A stretch of 64,000 nucleotides of DNA from Acanthacorydalis orientalis (Eukaryota; Arthropoda; Insecta; Megaloptera; Corydalidae), in NCBI GenBank assembly GCA_034766995.1, contig CM068313.1, positions 41,091,496-41,155,495 of the forward strand, written 5' to 3'. Shown piece by piece: positions 34,680 through 47,319 of this stretch (positions are counted from its first letter, which is position 1; every line of letters begins with the position of its first letter). The position numbers were made by a program, and so were the translations under genes. The notes beneath the pieces were generated by a model. That model was not told the origin of the DNA, did no database searches, and was given only the letters and a program-made list of their open reading frames with translations.

Positions 34680-35508
34680 AATTTGATTTTTTGTCATACA
34701 TTTCAATGTCATTTGTTAAAAAAGTAAACTTCAATAGTACTCGTATTAATTATTTTTTTATAGAAAATATTTTATTTTATAAGTTTGTATATATTTAAAA
34801 CGATTTTTAATTTTTTTCCGCAAACAAAGTCTATGTATTACAAACTTTCAAAAATTATTTTATTCTATATTACGGCAAACTAATAATATAGAACCTTAAC
34901 ATATATTTAATACATTGAACTAAGAAAGTATAAAATTAAATGAAACACTTGACACAGAATTTATTTATTTTATAAATATTTCTGTATAGTTTAAAACAAT
35001 AGTTTAAATGTTATATTTTAAGGAAATTATATTTTTGTTATATGACATACTTATTAAAAAGTTAACCAATATATTAAATTGTGTAATCATTTTATATTCA
35101 AAATAACAATTTAAATATTACTTGATCAGATACAGTGCAGTAAAAAGAGAAAAACCGATTTAAAACCTGTAAGTTTTGCCCGGAAGAACAATAAAAAGTG
35201 TATATAATACAGAGGTCGGAAATTTCTTCGATAATAAAAGCCATATATTATACTTTTCATACAATTTTAATGTTCAAAAGTCACAGAAAATATTATTTTA
35301 AAATTTTATTTAGAAACGTCTATTTTTCTATTTATTGTCTAGGAGACCGTGTAAAAATTTGCAATTTAAAGATGTTTTTCTCAAATCATTTGACGGAAAC
35401 TCGTCATGAAATTGATTTCATTGCATTAAGCAAGTCTTAATTAACAAATTGTTTAGTTTAATATCTTTTTTAAGGATTGTCTATAACCCTAATGCATGTC
35501 GTTTTCAT

Positions 35509-35510
<2 letters not shown>
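34680..35510. other. A+T-rich sequence without recognisable gene
   Basis: A frame open for 80 codons at 35198-35440 is A+T-driven and matches no family. Confidence 0.5.

Positions 35511-35549
<39 letters not shown>
35511..35549. repeat. Compound (CA)n(TA)n microsatellite
   Basis: Short CA run followed by TA. Confidence 0.95.
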
Positions 35550-35555
<6 letters not shown>

Positions 35556-37035
35556 TTTATACATTAATATTTTATATTTTCGTAGAATTATATAAAATAA
35601 TATGTTGCTAAAAGAATATTTAGATAGATGTAATGATTAAAGTATATTTTGAAATTAGAATAACTGGTATACAATTGTATTTTAAAGTTATTATTTTTCT
35701 CCTTCGATTTGCATATGTTATTACTTTATTTAAAATGTTGATTGCTTTGTAATCATTTAGATATTTCATATTATAAGAAAATAAAAATATGTAAGTAAAC
35801 ATACTTCATTTAAGATATTCAAAACGAATGTGTTCATACTCAAAATAATAGTAACAAGTAGATAATTAATAATAAATTCCTTTAGAAATAAATATTTTGA
35901 ATGTTAGCACAATATCACCGAAAAAATATCAGAGAAAACTACATAGAATTTTTTTTGATAATCCAATCTTTTATAAAATAATAATAGCGAATATTGTTTC
36001 ATATTATTATGAAAATAATTTTTAGATTGCTTCCAAAGATAAAAAAAATACTAAATATGTATCGGTGTTTTAAAGTATTGTTAAAGTAATATAATTTTAT
36101 TTGGCATTTCAGATAAATTACATTATTTCTTTCTTTATACCTTTCTTTGTCTCTTTCATAAATATGTTCATATATATATATATATAAAGAGAGAGAGGGG
36201 TAAATAAATAGAGAGAAATTATAGCAAAAATAATTTTTGACAACTGAAAATAATAACCATAAAAATAATTATTATTTAATAGCATTAATATAATTATCAA
36301 TATGCTTCTACATATTAACATACATGGAATAGATGCTGCTATAATTTTAATTTAATATTATTATTATTTTTATAGTATTGCTTCATATTATTTATATTCA
36401 ATACATTGTTAGTATAATGAGAGTATGAGATAGTCGGTACAAAGAGTAATTTGTTTAATGTTTCTAATACTCAAACTTCATTAAAGAAAAATATTCTTAA
36501 AATTAATACTAGAAAATTCAAAGTAAGATAATTTTCTATTTTCCTGACAAAATATGTATGAATGAGTGTGCTTTTTCGAATGTGGATATTTATATAATAA
36601 TTATTAATATTAACTATTTCTTAAATAGAGACACTAAAATTTAACAACTATTCGGTTAAAGATCGTTCAGAAAGTATAATTTTAATAAACAATGTTGACT
36701 GAATAAACATACTTTTAATTAATTGTCATCACATTTAAATTAGTTAGATAGTTAACAAAATTTTTAAATGGTTGATTATAAAATAGTAATTATGAAAATA
36801 AGTTCATACATTTATCTAATTTTCAGTATTTTGTTTCAATAATAAAAATTGTATTACATTAATTGAATAAATGTTTATGTTTTGGGTTCAAAATTAATTA
36901 ATAATTAATACAGATTTTTATAACATTTCTTGTAAGAAAGATTATCACTTTTAGAATTAATGATAGATATTTAGATGTTGAATAGTTACTATATAAAAAA
37001 ATACGTGATCTCATAGAGTTGTGATATAATCATAT
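35550..37035. other. A+T-rich sequence without recognisable gene
   Basis: A short TA/GA patch lies at 36170-36200; otherwise nothing. Confidence 0.5.
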
Positions 37036-37039
37036 AAAT

Positions 37040-37500
37040 GCGAATTTCGTCGACTACTCCACAGTTCAGATCCATCGTTTCCTTAGTAGCGATTTTTGAC
37101 GTAATGACTACTATAAAAGAAACGTATTCAGTTAAAGTTAGATGCTGACGACGTGCTGTATGCTGCCAGTCGTTTTTTTCTCTTCCACGGTCATGTCAAG
37201 ACTGATTTATAAGGTACCGGTGACTTGTGATCATTGCTTGAGAGCAGCCGCCCCTTGAGGCACGCCTATTGATGGTCGCCGGATTGATTGAAAGTTTTTC
37301 TCAGCCTTTACCTTCACGATGGAGTACCTAATTTATTTTTGACTCACTGTAGACTAATAGTTTTCGTATTTTATTCTTGTAAATTCACGTTTTCAGTAGG
37401 CATTTTGTATGTTGTGATCGTTTTTTACCTCGTACGTTCGTACATGTTCGAGAAAATTAATGTTTTTATTATGGAGAGTTTTGTGGAAAATCATTAAAAA
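37040..37500. other. G+C-richer island, candidate regulatory or 5' region
   Basis: G+C-rich with CpGs at 37045-37320. TATAAAAG at 37112 is followed 18 bp later by TCAGTT, closer than the roughly 30 bp expected for a TATA/initiator pair. An open frame from 37288 (MKVFLSLYLHDGVPNLFLTH...) is hydrophobic and unrecognised. Non-coding regulatory DNA is the likelier reading. Confidence 0.3.
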
Positions 37501-37616
37501 ATTATTTAATGGTTGGATATTTCAGTTCTGTTTCAAATTCGTTCGAAGAAAAAGGAATTTAATTTTTTAATTTCTCCCTATTTCTTTCTACATAAAAATA
37601 TTTTCAAAAAGAATAT

Positions 37617-37628
37617 TATATATATATT

Positions 37629-37676
<48 letters not shown>
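37617..37676. repeat. (TA)n microsatellite
   Basis: TA repeat with a TTCATACATA interruption near the left edge. Confidence 0.95.
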
Positions 37677-37679
<3 letters not shown>

Positions 37680-37680
<1 letters not shown>

Positions 37681-39189
37681 ACAACATGATGTATTATTTA
37701 AACCCATATTTACTTTATATGCAAACTTTATTAAAAATTTAATTAAACGATTTTCATGTTTAATGTTATTTTAATATATCATTTATTTATACTGAAATTA
37801 GTGAGTACAAGGAATATTTTATAATTAACTAAATAGAATTCTATAAAATATATAATTAACATTTTCTTACATGTATTTTTTTTTTAATTTTTAACACATT
37901 AATTTAGATTTATAAAAATCGCACAGTCCCCACGTTTATATTAAGAGAAGTTTTAAGTCGAAGCTTGAATATCTTTTATTCTGATCTGCACAAATGATGT
38001 CATTAGAACAATATCTGTCTACAAATATACATCTTCCAGATATATTTTAACTATTTCTTTCATAAGTAAATAATTTGAATTACGTTTTAAGACTCTAAAA
38101 TAATGAGAATTGACACTATTCACGGTAATTACACAGTTGATTATATTAATATACTCGTATACTAAAAAATACTAAAGAAATTATAGACCATTAGTTGTTT
38201 CGGATGAAAAGTATTGCACTTAAATTATAAAGTATATCGTTATGAAAATGTCTAAATATAATCGAAATAATTATAAAGTACACGGTTTAACTCATTTTAA
38301 AAATATTATACTTATTTTTTGAAATACATTAACTAAAGTAACATAAATTCGTTTTTTGATATATACGATTTCATTTATTCTGTTTCATTAAAGAATTCTA
38401 AGAGTCACTATAGATTTTATTCTTCAGTTGATCAAGTTTCAAACAGAATTTCTTTGATTTGTTTCCAGTGTTTCAACAAAGTTGATTATTATGTCTAGTA
38501 AGAACAGAGTTTTATGGTTAATATGTAACGATGCAAACTCCAAGTATCTTATACGTTGCTGCTTGCACGAAAATTCCTGGGAATAATAAGCGCATTGTGA
38601 AATAAGAATTAACGCAGAGAAATGGATTTAAATATATTTTGTACTGAATGATATGTTTTAATTCAGTTTCATGTATTAGTTTGATTAAAAGAAAATATAT
38701 TCAGTATAACAAAAATCCAATGTGGACTTTTAAAAACTGATTCAAACAAATTACTCTGAAATACATATAGATACGTGTGAGTGTGTGTTTATTTGTTATT
38801 TCATATTTGTATACATAGGTATAACAATTTATTTCTATTTATGAATATAACTTTTGCTCGGTAAATATAACAAAAATAAATAAATTATGAAGTTAATTTT
38901 TGAACATTTCTTTTGGTATAGCAATGAATATATTAAAATCACGTAAGAAATTATATTTCATTGAAAGGAAACGTTTACTAATACTTGTATGAATCTAAAA
39001 AGAGTATAATTATATTAAAGTCAGTGTAAAAAAATTTTTACACCACGATATTTATTTATTAAAATAAATAGTAAAAGTAATAGTAATTATAAAATTTTTA
39101 TCGACATGATATAATTTATTTATATTTTATAGTAATATTATTATTGTTTTCGTGCAATTGTTGATCTGTCTTTAAGTTTGATATATATT

Positions 39190-39229
<40 letters not shown>

Positions 39230-39770
39230 CATGAGTTTCATAAAAGAAAATAATAAACCGTCCCATAAGTTACTAGATAAACATGATTTTTTTGTATCTG
39301 TAGATAGAGCTTATATTTGTCTTTTTAAAAAAAAATGAAACTAGAGAATTATATTTCGTGTTCTTTTTTATTCAATAAAACAATTAATTGTACTCAAATG
39401 TGATTATAATAACTATTCCCCAGTAATACTGTCCGTAATATAAATAATTTAAATTTAACACACTGATTGTATATCAGGTTAAAATGTGAAAGAAAATCTA
39501 TGTGGTTTAACTAGTTTTGATTCTGAAATTATCCGACGACTAATTTCAATAATACATTTATGCGTTGGTAAGAAATCTTTTAGATTAAACACCCTGAACC
39601 GAAACAAATCATTAATATTACGATAATATAATATATCCGTAGTGCTTTATCTCTACTCATAGGAATGCTTTAATTTCAATAACCAATAATCCACCATGTT
39701 ACATACGTGTTTCATAGTATAACAAAGTTCGAATTATTGTAACAAGTAAATATACCATTGCTGTTATTCA
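37680..39770. other. A+T-rich sequence without recognisable gene
   Basis: Only a (TA)n tract at 39181-39228; no coding signal. Confidence 0.5.
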
Positions 39771-40100
39771 GCATCATGCATTTAAACATGAGGACGTTAT
39801 AACGTGTCTTTGTTTTACGATAATACATTTATGTTTGGGGCGAAATGACTTTAATAAGGCAGTTACAGATCAGAAACCGAACGTTGTGGCTTTAACGGTG
39901 CTAGAACCGCAAGTTAATGTATGCTCGCGAAGGATTAACCCATCTTTGCGGGGTTGAGACGAAGTATAACACTCGCTATAATCGTTACAGCTGCGTTAAG
40001 TGTTAGAATAAACATGGCGTTAGGCCCCTACATGAAATACGGTATGGGATTGAGTAGATACTGAGCTTCAGTTGAGGTTTGTGTAAAATGAATCTATACT
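39771..40100. other. G+C-richer island, function unknown
   Basis: Contains a 12-bp perfect palindrome (ACGTTATAACGT) near 39794 and CpG-rich sequence at 39870-40050. Frames are closed. The longest Met-initiated frame in its right half is about 17 codons (MALGPYMKYGMGLSRY). Confidence 0.3.
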
Positions 40101-40285
40101 TGAAATGTAGTGTATGACTAAGGGACTTAAACAATATATGTTGAGATAAGTAAGTATATTTGTGAATGGTTCAGAATGTAACTACATATCATTTTCGTTT
40201 TGGTATTTTGTAAAATTAAATTCATTTAATGTCAAATGAAATATACATATGCGAAGTCATGCATTCATGCACTTTACATATATAC

Positions 40286-40294
40286 ACACACACA

Positions 40295-40326
<32 letters not shown>
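40286..40326. repeat. Compound (CA)n(TA)n microsatellite
   Basis: Short CA/CTCA lead-in followed by TA. Confidence 0.9.
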
Positions 40327-40330
<4 letters not shown>

Positions 40331-40856
40331 GTAAATTATTATTGAAAAGTGAATATATTCATACGGTCAAATCACAGAATTGGAGTATTTAATTATCTCT
40401 TCACTTCACAAAAGATATAATGTATCTTTTTGGTTTACATTATAATATGTTTGATGTTAATTATGTTCCATATACAAATAAATTTACAATTTAAAATAAG
40501 ATACACAATTGAGATCAGTTAGGTAATTTGGTCTGATTTGGAATGTAGTAATTATTTTAAACTTAAAAAATGCTTACTGAGTGTAATCGAGATATTAATT
40601 AATTTTTTTCTGTTAAATTTCTTGCATTAAAAACATAATTGTTTTCAAGAGAAGTCTTAATAATAATTTAAATTTAAAAGTTTCTGTAACTGTTTGCACT
40701 GCTGGATAATTATATGGAACGACTTATTAACCAACTTGAAAAATGAAACTTTTATCTATTAATTTCTGAGTTATAATTCGATAAGAAAGATTTATTTCAC
40801 AAAAATCTGGATTATTAAAAGTCGTTTCTTAAGGTCTGTCGGTTAAAGCTTTGCAT

Positions 40857-40878
40857 ACATACACATACACACACAACA

Positions 40879-40917
<39 letters not shown>

Positions 40918-40928
40918 TCGAAAATATT

Positions 40929-40969
<41 letters not shown>

Positions 40970-41010
40970 TCGAAAATATATATATATATATATGTGTGTG
41001 TGTGTATGTA
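40857..41010. repeat. Duplicated compound TA array
   Basis: (CA)n lead-in, TA run, ACTCGAAAATAT (40916), a second TA run, the same ACTCGAAAATAT (40968), TA, then (TG)n. The 52-bp offset indicates a tandem duplication. Confidence 0.9.
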
Positions 41011-41369
41011 CGTAATTCAAAAATAACTATAATGTAAAATATCATTTTTATGTTTGACGTTCTACTAGTAGATTAAATGTTGAAAAATAACCATACAGAT
41101 ATATGATATAAAAGTTCAAACTATAAAAGAACAGAAATTGAATATAAAATATCAAAAATAAAAATGTATGGCTTCATTATTAAAGACAAATGAAAGAAAG
41201 TTAAAAACCAATAAAAAAATGTTATTGTCAATTGAAAATTTACAGATTGTATCTACTTTAGAAACAAAATTTGCCACTAAAAAATATCAAAACAAATAGA
41301 TAGACATTAAATACAATTTTATGTACGTAGGTATATTTTCAATTCATAAGTGATTCATTATTTGAGTAG

Positions 41370-41480
41370 CGAACAAGATGCTACGAAGTCTGAACGGGGG
41401 ATTAAGTTTTTCACACAGATAACCTCGGTGCGCGCATCACACGAACTTGAAAGCGCGGCTGCACAAACTAATAACAATGA
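41370..41480. other. Small G+C-rich patch, function unknown
   Basis: CpG-rich stretch (CGGTGCGCGCATC, GCGCGGCTGC) without an open frame. Confidence 0.3.
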
Positions 41481-41674
41481 ATACCATTTAAGTTTTGGAA
41501 TAGATTTATAAACGAATTGTCCAAACTCGAGTAAAACTTCAGTAATAATAACGAATTGTTCTGTATGCCGCCTTGCATATAACGATGTTGATGGCTACCA
41601 ATCTTTCAGTTCTGAAATGAGGGTTTTTTTGTTTACCAACATAACATTTTGTAACTTTTCTAAACTACTTTTAT

Positions 41675-41676
<2 letters not shown>

Positions 41677-41712
<36 letters not shown>
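41677..41712. repeat. (TA)n microsatellite
   Basis: Pure TA repeat. Confidence 0.95.
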
Positions 41713-41715
<3 letters not shown>

Positions 41716-41752
41716 CGTCTATTTCTTAAATATCTCCTTTACATAACCCTCC

Positions 41753-41754
41753 CT

Positions 41755-41807
<53 letters not shown>

Positions 41808-41852
41808 CCGACGGATATACATAGATATATACGGATATATATATAGATATAT

Positions 41853-41898
<46 letters not shown>

Positions 41899-41900
41899 AT
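41753..41900. repeat. TA array with ATACGGATAT units and 50-bp palindrome
   Basis: AGATATATACGGATATATAT occurs twice. The final ATACGGATAT (41851) is mirrored by ATATCCGTAT (41891-41900) around TA repeat, giving a perfect 50-bp palindrome. Confidence 0.9.
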
Positions 41901-41904
41901 CCTA

Positions 41905-42560
41905 CTTATAACTAAAATAAGATTCAAATTGAAGATTTTGTATATATTTAAAAAATGTTAACAGATTGAAGAAAAGACTGATTTTGATCTATTCTTCCAA
42001 GATAAAGAAATATTTATTTTAAATATATTTAAAAGCTAGAAACTAAAAATATTATCAAAAATATTGTCTTGAAATAAGTCAGGTATCTGTGTTACTGAAT
42101 CATATTTATAACAAATAAATAAGGATAAGAGTACTCGAAATAAAATTCATTCAATTTAAAAACATTTCTCCTAAATGCTATTTTTAATTTGCACCTTTTA
42201 CTAAGAAACAGATATATTGTTCTTATATGATCTTTTTGTGATAATATTATACATTTTAAAAAAATACACAGTTGGTATTTAGATGTTCTACAATATCAAA
42301 ATAAAAGCAAATACTTTTAACGTCATGTACAGGAGTATAAAGATTTCTGTTTTCAAATATTCTCAGATAAACTTCAAAAATTTTAAAATAAAAAGGGATA
42401 AATGGAGAATTTAATTTCTAAATGTCAAAGCATTAACGTGTCGTATTATAGTAATTTTAAATTCTAAACAAAATTAGTTCGACGAGGATATTTTATTAAA
42501 ATCAACAATAAAATATTCTTAAAAACAAATTTTAATTAAAGTATTGTGTTAAATTTATAT
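41905..42560. other. A+T-rich sequence without recognisable gene
   Basis: Nothing supported. Confidence 0.5.

Positions 42561-42565
<5 letters not shown>

Positions 42566-42622
<57 letters not shown>
42566..42622. repeat. (TA)n microsatellite
   Basis: Pure TA run just left of a mariner copy; TA is also the mariner target. Confidence 0.95.
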
Positions 42623-42624
<2 letters not shown>

Positions 42625-42631
42625 AAATATA

Positions 42632-43438
42632 TAAGTGAGTCGTTCATTAAATATGGTAAAAAGGCAAGTTAAATACTGTTTTTTGGAAAAAATCGATTTT
42701 ATTTATCAACATGGTCTCCATTGAGGGCTATATACTTGGTCCAGCGAGTCTGCAAAATACACATTGACAGCGGCGATGACATTCTCATTTGACGAGAATT
42801 TTTTCCCACCGAGCCAAATTTTCAATTTTGGGAACAAGAAGTCGCACGGGGTCATATCTAGAGAATAAATTGGATGTAGAATCAACTCGAAGGAATCAAT
42901 TCGTGCAATTTTACCATTGCGACTATCAATTTGTAGGCCGGCGCGTTATCGTGGTGAAAGAGCACATTTTTGTGCACCAATCTTGGTCGTTATTGTGTCA
43001 GTTTTCTTTTAAATAATACAATAATGCTGCATAATAGACAATTATTATTGTTTTTCTACTCGTTAAATAGTCGATCAGGAATATTCCTTGGGAAATCTAA
43101 AAAAAACAGTGGCCATCACTTTTCCACAGACAAAACGGTACTCGTCTTCTTTGGCGCACTTTCATTAGTTGTCCACTGGTTTGAATGCTGTTTTGTATCT
43201 GGTGTGGTGAATCCATGTTTCATCCCCGATGACGAATTGATACAAAAAGCCCTGATCGTTTTTTTACATTTTTGTGGTAACTGCTACAGTGCTCGCTTCA
43301 AAAATCTGTAGAACGTGAACAACGCGTCGCTTTTGACTGAAATTTCGCCTATGTTAGTTTGAAAATTGACACTTGATAGCCGTGAGTTTCAAATGAATGG
43401 TGGTGCCACATCATAGAAATTTACCAAACTTATCAAAC

Positions 43439-43445
<7 letters not shown>
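42632..43445 (-). mobile_element. Irritans-type mariner, internally deleted copy 2
   Basis: The ends read TAAGTGAGTCGTTCATTAAA and, inverted, TATGTTGGTTTGATAAGT. The length of 814 bp is nearly the same as copies 1 and 3. The transposase reads on the minus strand. As in the other two copies, about 215 bp of leader lead directly to the first-Asp region, with no DNA-binding domain. A (TA)n microsatellite begins at the 43444 end. Confidence 0.85.
42690..43230 (-). pseudogene. Mariner (irritans-type) transposase fragment
   Basis: In the minus orientation I read GDETWIHHTRYKT (first catalytic Asp), LFHHDNAPAYKLIVAMVKLHEL (second Asp retained) and YSLDMTPCDFLFPKLKIWLGGKKFSSNE (third Asp retained), then NVIAAVNVYFADSLDQVYSPQW. 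The segments fall in different frames and contain stops, so no intact protein is made. This is the only one of the three copies in which all three acidic residues of the DD34D triad can still be read. Open frames on the plus strand here are shadows. Confidence 0.82.
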
Positions 43446-43495
<50 letters not shown>

Positions 43496-43496
43496 T
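43443..43496. repeat. (TA)n microsatellite
   Basis: Pure TA, directly abutting the mariner copy. Confidence 0.95.
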
Positions 43497-43499
43497 TAA

Positions 43500-43871
43500 A
43501 ACTATCTATTTTAATTACATATAACACTTATTTATAAATTTCAAAAAATATAAAGATTAAATCTGAAATTCTAATTTATAAAATGATGGAATTTTTGGTA
43601 ATATTATTTGTGTTTGTATTTTGCTATTATTTTTTCAGTTTATTATAAAGACTTAAATTACCATCACATCATAGAATATTGTTTTCTATTATTAAATTAT
43701 TTATCATCAGTAAAAAATAAAAACACCAAGAACACATTAAAAGGCTACTAATTATAATAAAAAATTAAATAGTATTGGCTTTTCAAGTACGTTTTTTCTT
43801 TTATTTTTAATTATTACAGGAGTACAATCATAACTTTATTATTTATCTACATTGAATTATATGTATGTATT

Positions 43872-43929
<58 letters not shown>

Positions 43930-44165
43930 TAGAATTATATTCTAATGAATAACACAAATAATTTAGGGAATGCACTCCTTTTGTGTTTTATAAGTAAGCG
44001 AACAATCTGTTGGCGGCAATGAAGATTTCATCACTCTCATCACTGAACTTTGATCGTGAGAATGAGTTTTCAGTTTTTGTAATTTTCGAGAATTTTTATA
44101 ATAATTTATTTTCATATATATATATATAACATTTTTTCACATTCTATGCATAAATTAGAAGTTTC
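43500..44165. other. A+T-rich sequence without recognisable gene
   Basis: Apart from the (TA)n at 43873-43926, nothing supported. Confidence 0.5.
43873..43926. repeat. (TA)n microsatellite
   Basis: Pure TA repeat. Confidence 0.95.
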
Positions 44166-44170
44166 AAAAT

Positions 44171-44218
44171 ATGATAACTTTTGATTGCTTGATAAAAGTT
44201 ATATATATATAGTGAATC

Positions 44219-44269
<51 letters not shown>

Positions 44270-44302
44270 GTTATAAGATTCACTGTATTCAAAAGTTAAC
44301 AT
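44171..44302. repeat. Foldback element with TA-repeat core
   Basis: Two nested inverted segments surround a (TA)n core. ATGATAACTTTTGA (44171) is the inverse of TCAAAAGTTAACAT (ending 44302, one mismatch). AGTGAATCTTA (44211) is the exact inverse of TAAGATTCACT (44274-44284). This looks like a small palindromic MITE whose centre has expanded as a microsatellite. Confidence 0.65.
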
Positions 44303-44337
44303 ATTATTTATTTAAATATGAAAGTTATTCTATTAAT

Positions 44338-44458
44338 TGAGAGCTTGCACAAAAGTAAGGCGTTAGTTTGTTCTGGACCACTTAAAACCACTTAAATTAA
44401 AAAAAGTATGTGATTTGAAAGTCATAAACAGCAATTATTTTTCTATCAACCTAATATT
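44338..44458 (+). mobile_element. Hsmar1-like mariner, short deletion copy
   Basis: GAGAGCTTGCACAAAAGTAA (transposase helix-turn-helix, IRELAQK) jumps after a short GGACCACTTAAA segment to the 3' end: AAAGTCATAAACAGCAATTA, ending in a terminal repeat whose inverse reads TTAGGTTGATAGAAAAATAA. Same deletion structure as 47320-47585. Confidence 0.7.
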
Positions 44459-44934
44459 TTACTGATATTAATTTTCAATACTTTATATAACACATGTTGT
44501 CGGCTGTTGTTTAATATATATATATATAAAATTATACATAAATGCAAGTAATAGTTTTAGTGATAATTTTATTAACAATGTTCTATGTTCATGTTTTAAA
44601 ATTACATAATATAACATGTTCATTCAAAACATATCAATTCGTTTCATATTTCATAGAGTAAATATTACAATATACAATTTGTAAATGATTATTGATTATA
44701 TGAATTATTGTTATTTGTTATTTTAATATTTAATTATTTATATTATTACTTCTAGTTAAATTTTTATCATTTTAGAATACAGGTTTTTGTAAAAGAAGCT
44801 TATAACCTTAAATGTTATCAAGTTTATTTATTGTATTGAATTAGTTGCAGAAATTAAAAAATATTTATCATTTGGTTCATATTATGAATATTTGAAATTA
44901 TTTGCAATAAAATTTCTGTATCAAGTTTAATGTT

Positions 44935-45083
<149 letters not shown>

Positions 45084-45084
45084 G

Positions 45085-45440
45085 ACCTGTGTGTTTGTGT
45101 AAGGAGATGAATTAAAAATGTGTAGAAAAAAACACTGAATTATTTTAAATGAAAGAAATAGCGTTAATTCATAATGTATTTTCTTAATTATATAGTTTTC
45201 TCTGTCGCAAGATTTTTGAAAAAATTGAAAAACATCTGTGAACATAATTTGTTGAAATAAAAATATAAATGTTATCTCTACAAATTTAAGAATATAACTA
45301 ATTTTATGAATATTATAAATGTTATTAATCTTTTTTACTATTAAATCATAATCGAATTTTAAATACTTTTGTCCATTAATTATTCTTTAATCCACTTATT
45401 AAAATTTAAATAAATTCGTACCCCTAATAGTATTAATATT
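45085..45440. other. A+T-rich sequence without recognisable gene
   Basis: Nothing supported. Confidence 0.5.
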
Positions 45441-45442
45441 AT

Positions 45443-45450
45443 ACATATGC

Positions 45451-45515
<65 letters not shown>

Positions 45516-45557
45516 CATATATATGTATATACATATATATGTATATACATATATATG

Positions 45558-45589
<32 letters not shown>

Positions 45590-45591
45590 TG
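45443..45591. repeat. TA array with 16-bp higher-order repeat
   Basis: After a pure TA block, a 16-bp unit (ATATATATGTATATAC) repeats about three times at 45518-45565, then pure TA resumes. Confidence 0.9.
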
Positions 45592-45594
45592 CCT

Positions 45595-46010
45595 TTACTT
45601 GTTTTCATGCATTGTACAAATGAAAAAAAAGAGGAAAAATGTATCTTTTACGGATTGGTACAGTTTAAAACTTAAATATTTTCAATAAATGTGTTAGGAA
45701 ATGTAAATATTGAATGTAAGTTTACATTTTGTCTAAATATTATAGTTTGCATATGTTGTTATACAACCTTTTTTATACTACAGTATGAAAGGAATGTTTT
45801 TTTATCTATTTTATATGAAAGTTTATAAATTATTAAATGTTTTGTATAAGTTATGCACATATTATCTACAATCAATATTGTATTGTTTTCATGCGGTACT
45901 TGTTTAATATTGTTGTGGGTGGAATTCGGAAATCAGGTATGAATTAATTTCTTCTATGATTGGTTTCAGTTTTTATGCTCTACAGTTATAAATAAAATAA
46001 ATTCATTGTT
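45595..46010. other. A+T-rich sequence without recognisable gene
   Basis: Nothing supported. Confidence 0.5.
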
Positions 46011-46019
46011 TACCTGAAA

Positions 46020-46330
46020 ATATTATCGAAACCGGCCATAGACAAAACGAGCTAATAAGTAACCTCCCATTTATTATTCGATACTTGAATTTTCATGATT
46101 CTTCAAATATCTTTATGAGTTATGATGGCTAGAACGTTTGTCGTTACTTTTATTATATATTAAAAAGCAGAACATAATATATATCTAGAAAATACTGGAC
46201 ACGCGCATCGCTGTGCTTCTCTGTAAATCTGCACTGTACAGTTAATGCATGCTAATTCGATTGCATAATGAAGTGCACTATTGAGTGCACGATGAGAAAA
46301 TATACGTGGATTTATTAGTATTAGCTGTAT
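46020..46330. other. Mildly G+C-richer stretch with short hairpin
   Basis: GTGCACT and AGTGCAC (about 46272-46289) form a 7-bp stem with a 4-base loop. No coding frame. Confidence 0.3.
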
Positions 46331-47315
46331 GAATTACTAAAATCTCTATAACGGTAAGACAATTCTATTTTCAATTCATTAGACGTACATTGTTTAAATA
46401 AAACGTTCAATAAAATGACGTGTTTGTTAACTAAATTTAAATTCATTTATGTCATATATTTTATGAATTATAAATTAATTCAATCTTTATATTACAAAGC
46501 GTTTTGTACTAAATTATATTCTAAGTTGGTGTATGCAGTTAAAACGGCTTAATATTTTATACCCCACAGTGGATGTTATATTCGCAACAATTATATTTTA
46601 ATTTTCAACTTTTTATGCAGTGAAATAAAAGAATATGTATAATGATTTTTTGACTTCTGTACTAACTTATACTCATAAGATTAACACTAATCAGAAATAT
46701 TTCACAATATACATTATTTCTGTGAAATAAGAATTTATGCTCAATTTTATTCTAAATAAATCTTTAAATGATCTTAAATTTATCCAATAAATAAATTCAT
46801 TTTTCGTTACCTTATTTAAAGTCCAAGTAACCAAAATATGTGAAAGGTTATAAGCACAAAGAACATAAAGAGTGAAAATAAAACAAGATCTGAAATTGTT
46901 GTTAATTTTTTAATAATTTCTCGATTTGATATGATTATTCGTATCAATAAAAGAACTACTATGTGTAAATTCACATTGAATTTTAATAATAATATTGACA
47001 GGCAGTTTTAATAACATACTTTATAAAAACGAGTATTAATAAAAACTATAGATTCTATTAACATGGATTTCAAGTCATTCTTTTTTGAAGTATGAAAAGT
47101 ATGGGGCAAATTTTTAAATTATTTTAAGTCAAAAGTTACGTTGATCAATTTAAATTAAAATTATCACTTTTTATATTAAATAAAAATTATTTCAATGTCA
47201 AAAAGTGCAGATATTCTCATGTAATGCCAATAAAATCTAATATTAGTATACAAAGCAGAGGTCATTATTATGTAGACTGTTTATTCTAGTCGAGATTTTA
47301 GAAAGAAGTTTTTAG
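46331..47315. other. A+T-rich sequence without recognisable gene
   Basis: Nothing supported. Confidence 0.5.
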
Positions 47316-47319
47316 AACT

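Noticed and set aside
37112..37133. TATA box plus initiator core promoter
   Set aside because: The 18-bp spacing is too short for a canonical pair; kept only as an island observation.
42789..43311. Plus-strand ORFs of 75 and 113 codons
   Set aside because: They lie antisense to the minus-strand mariner transposase fragment and match nothing.
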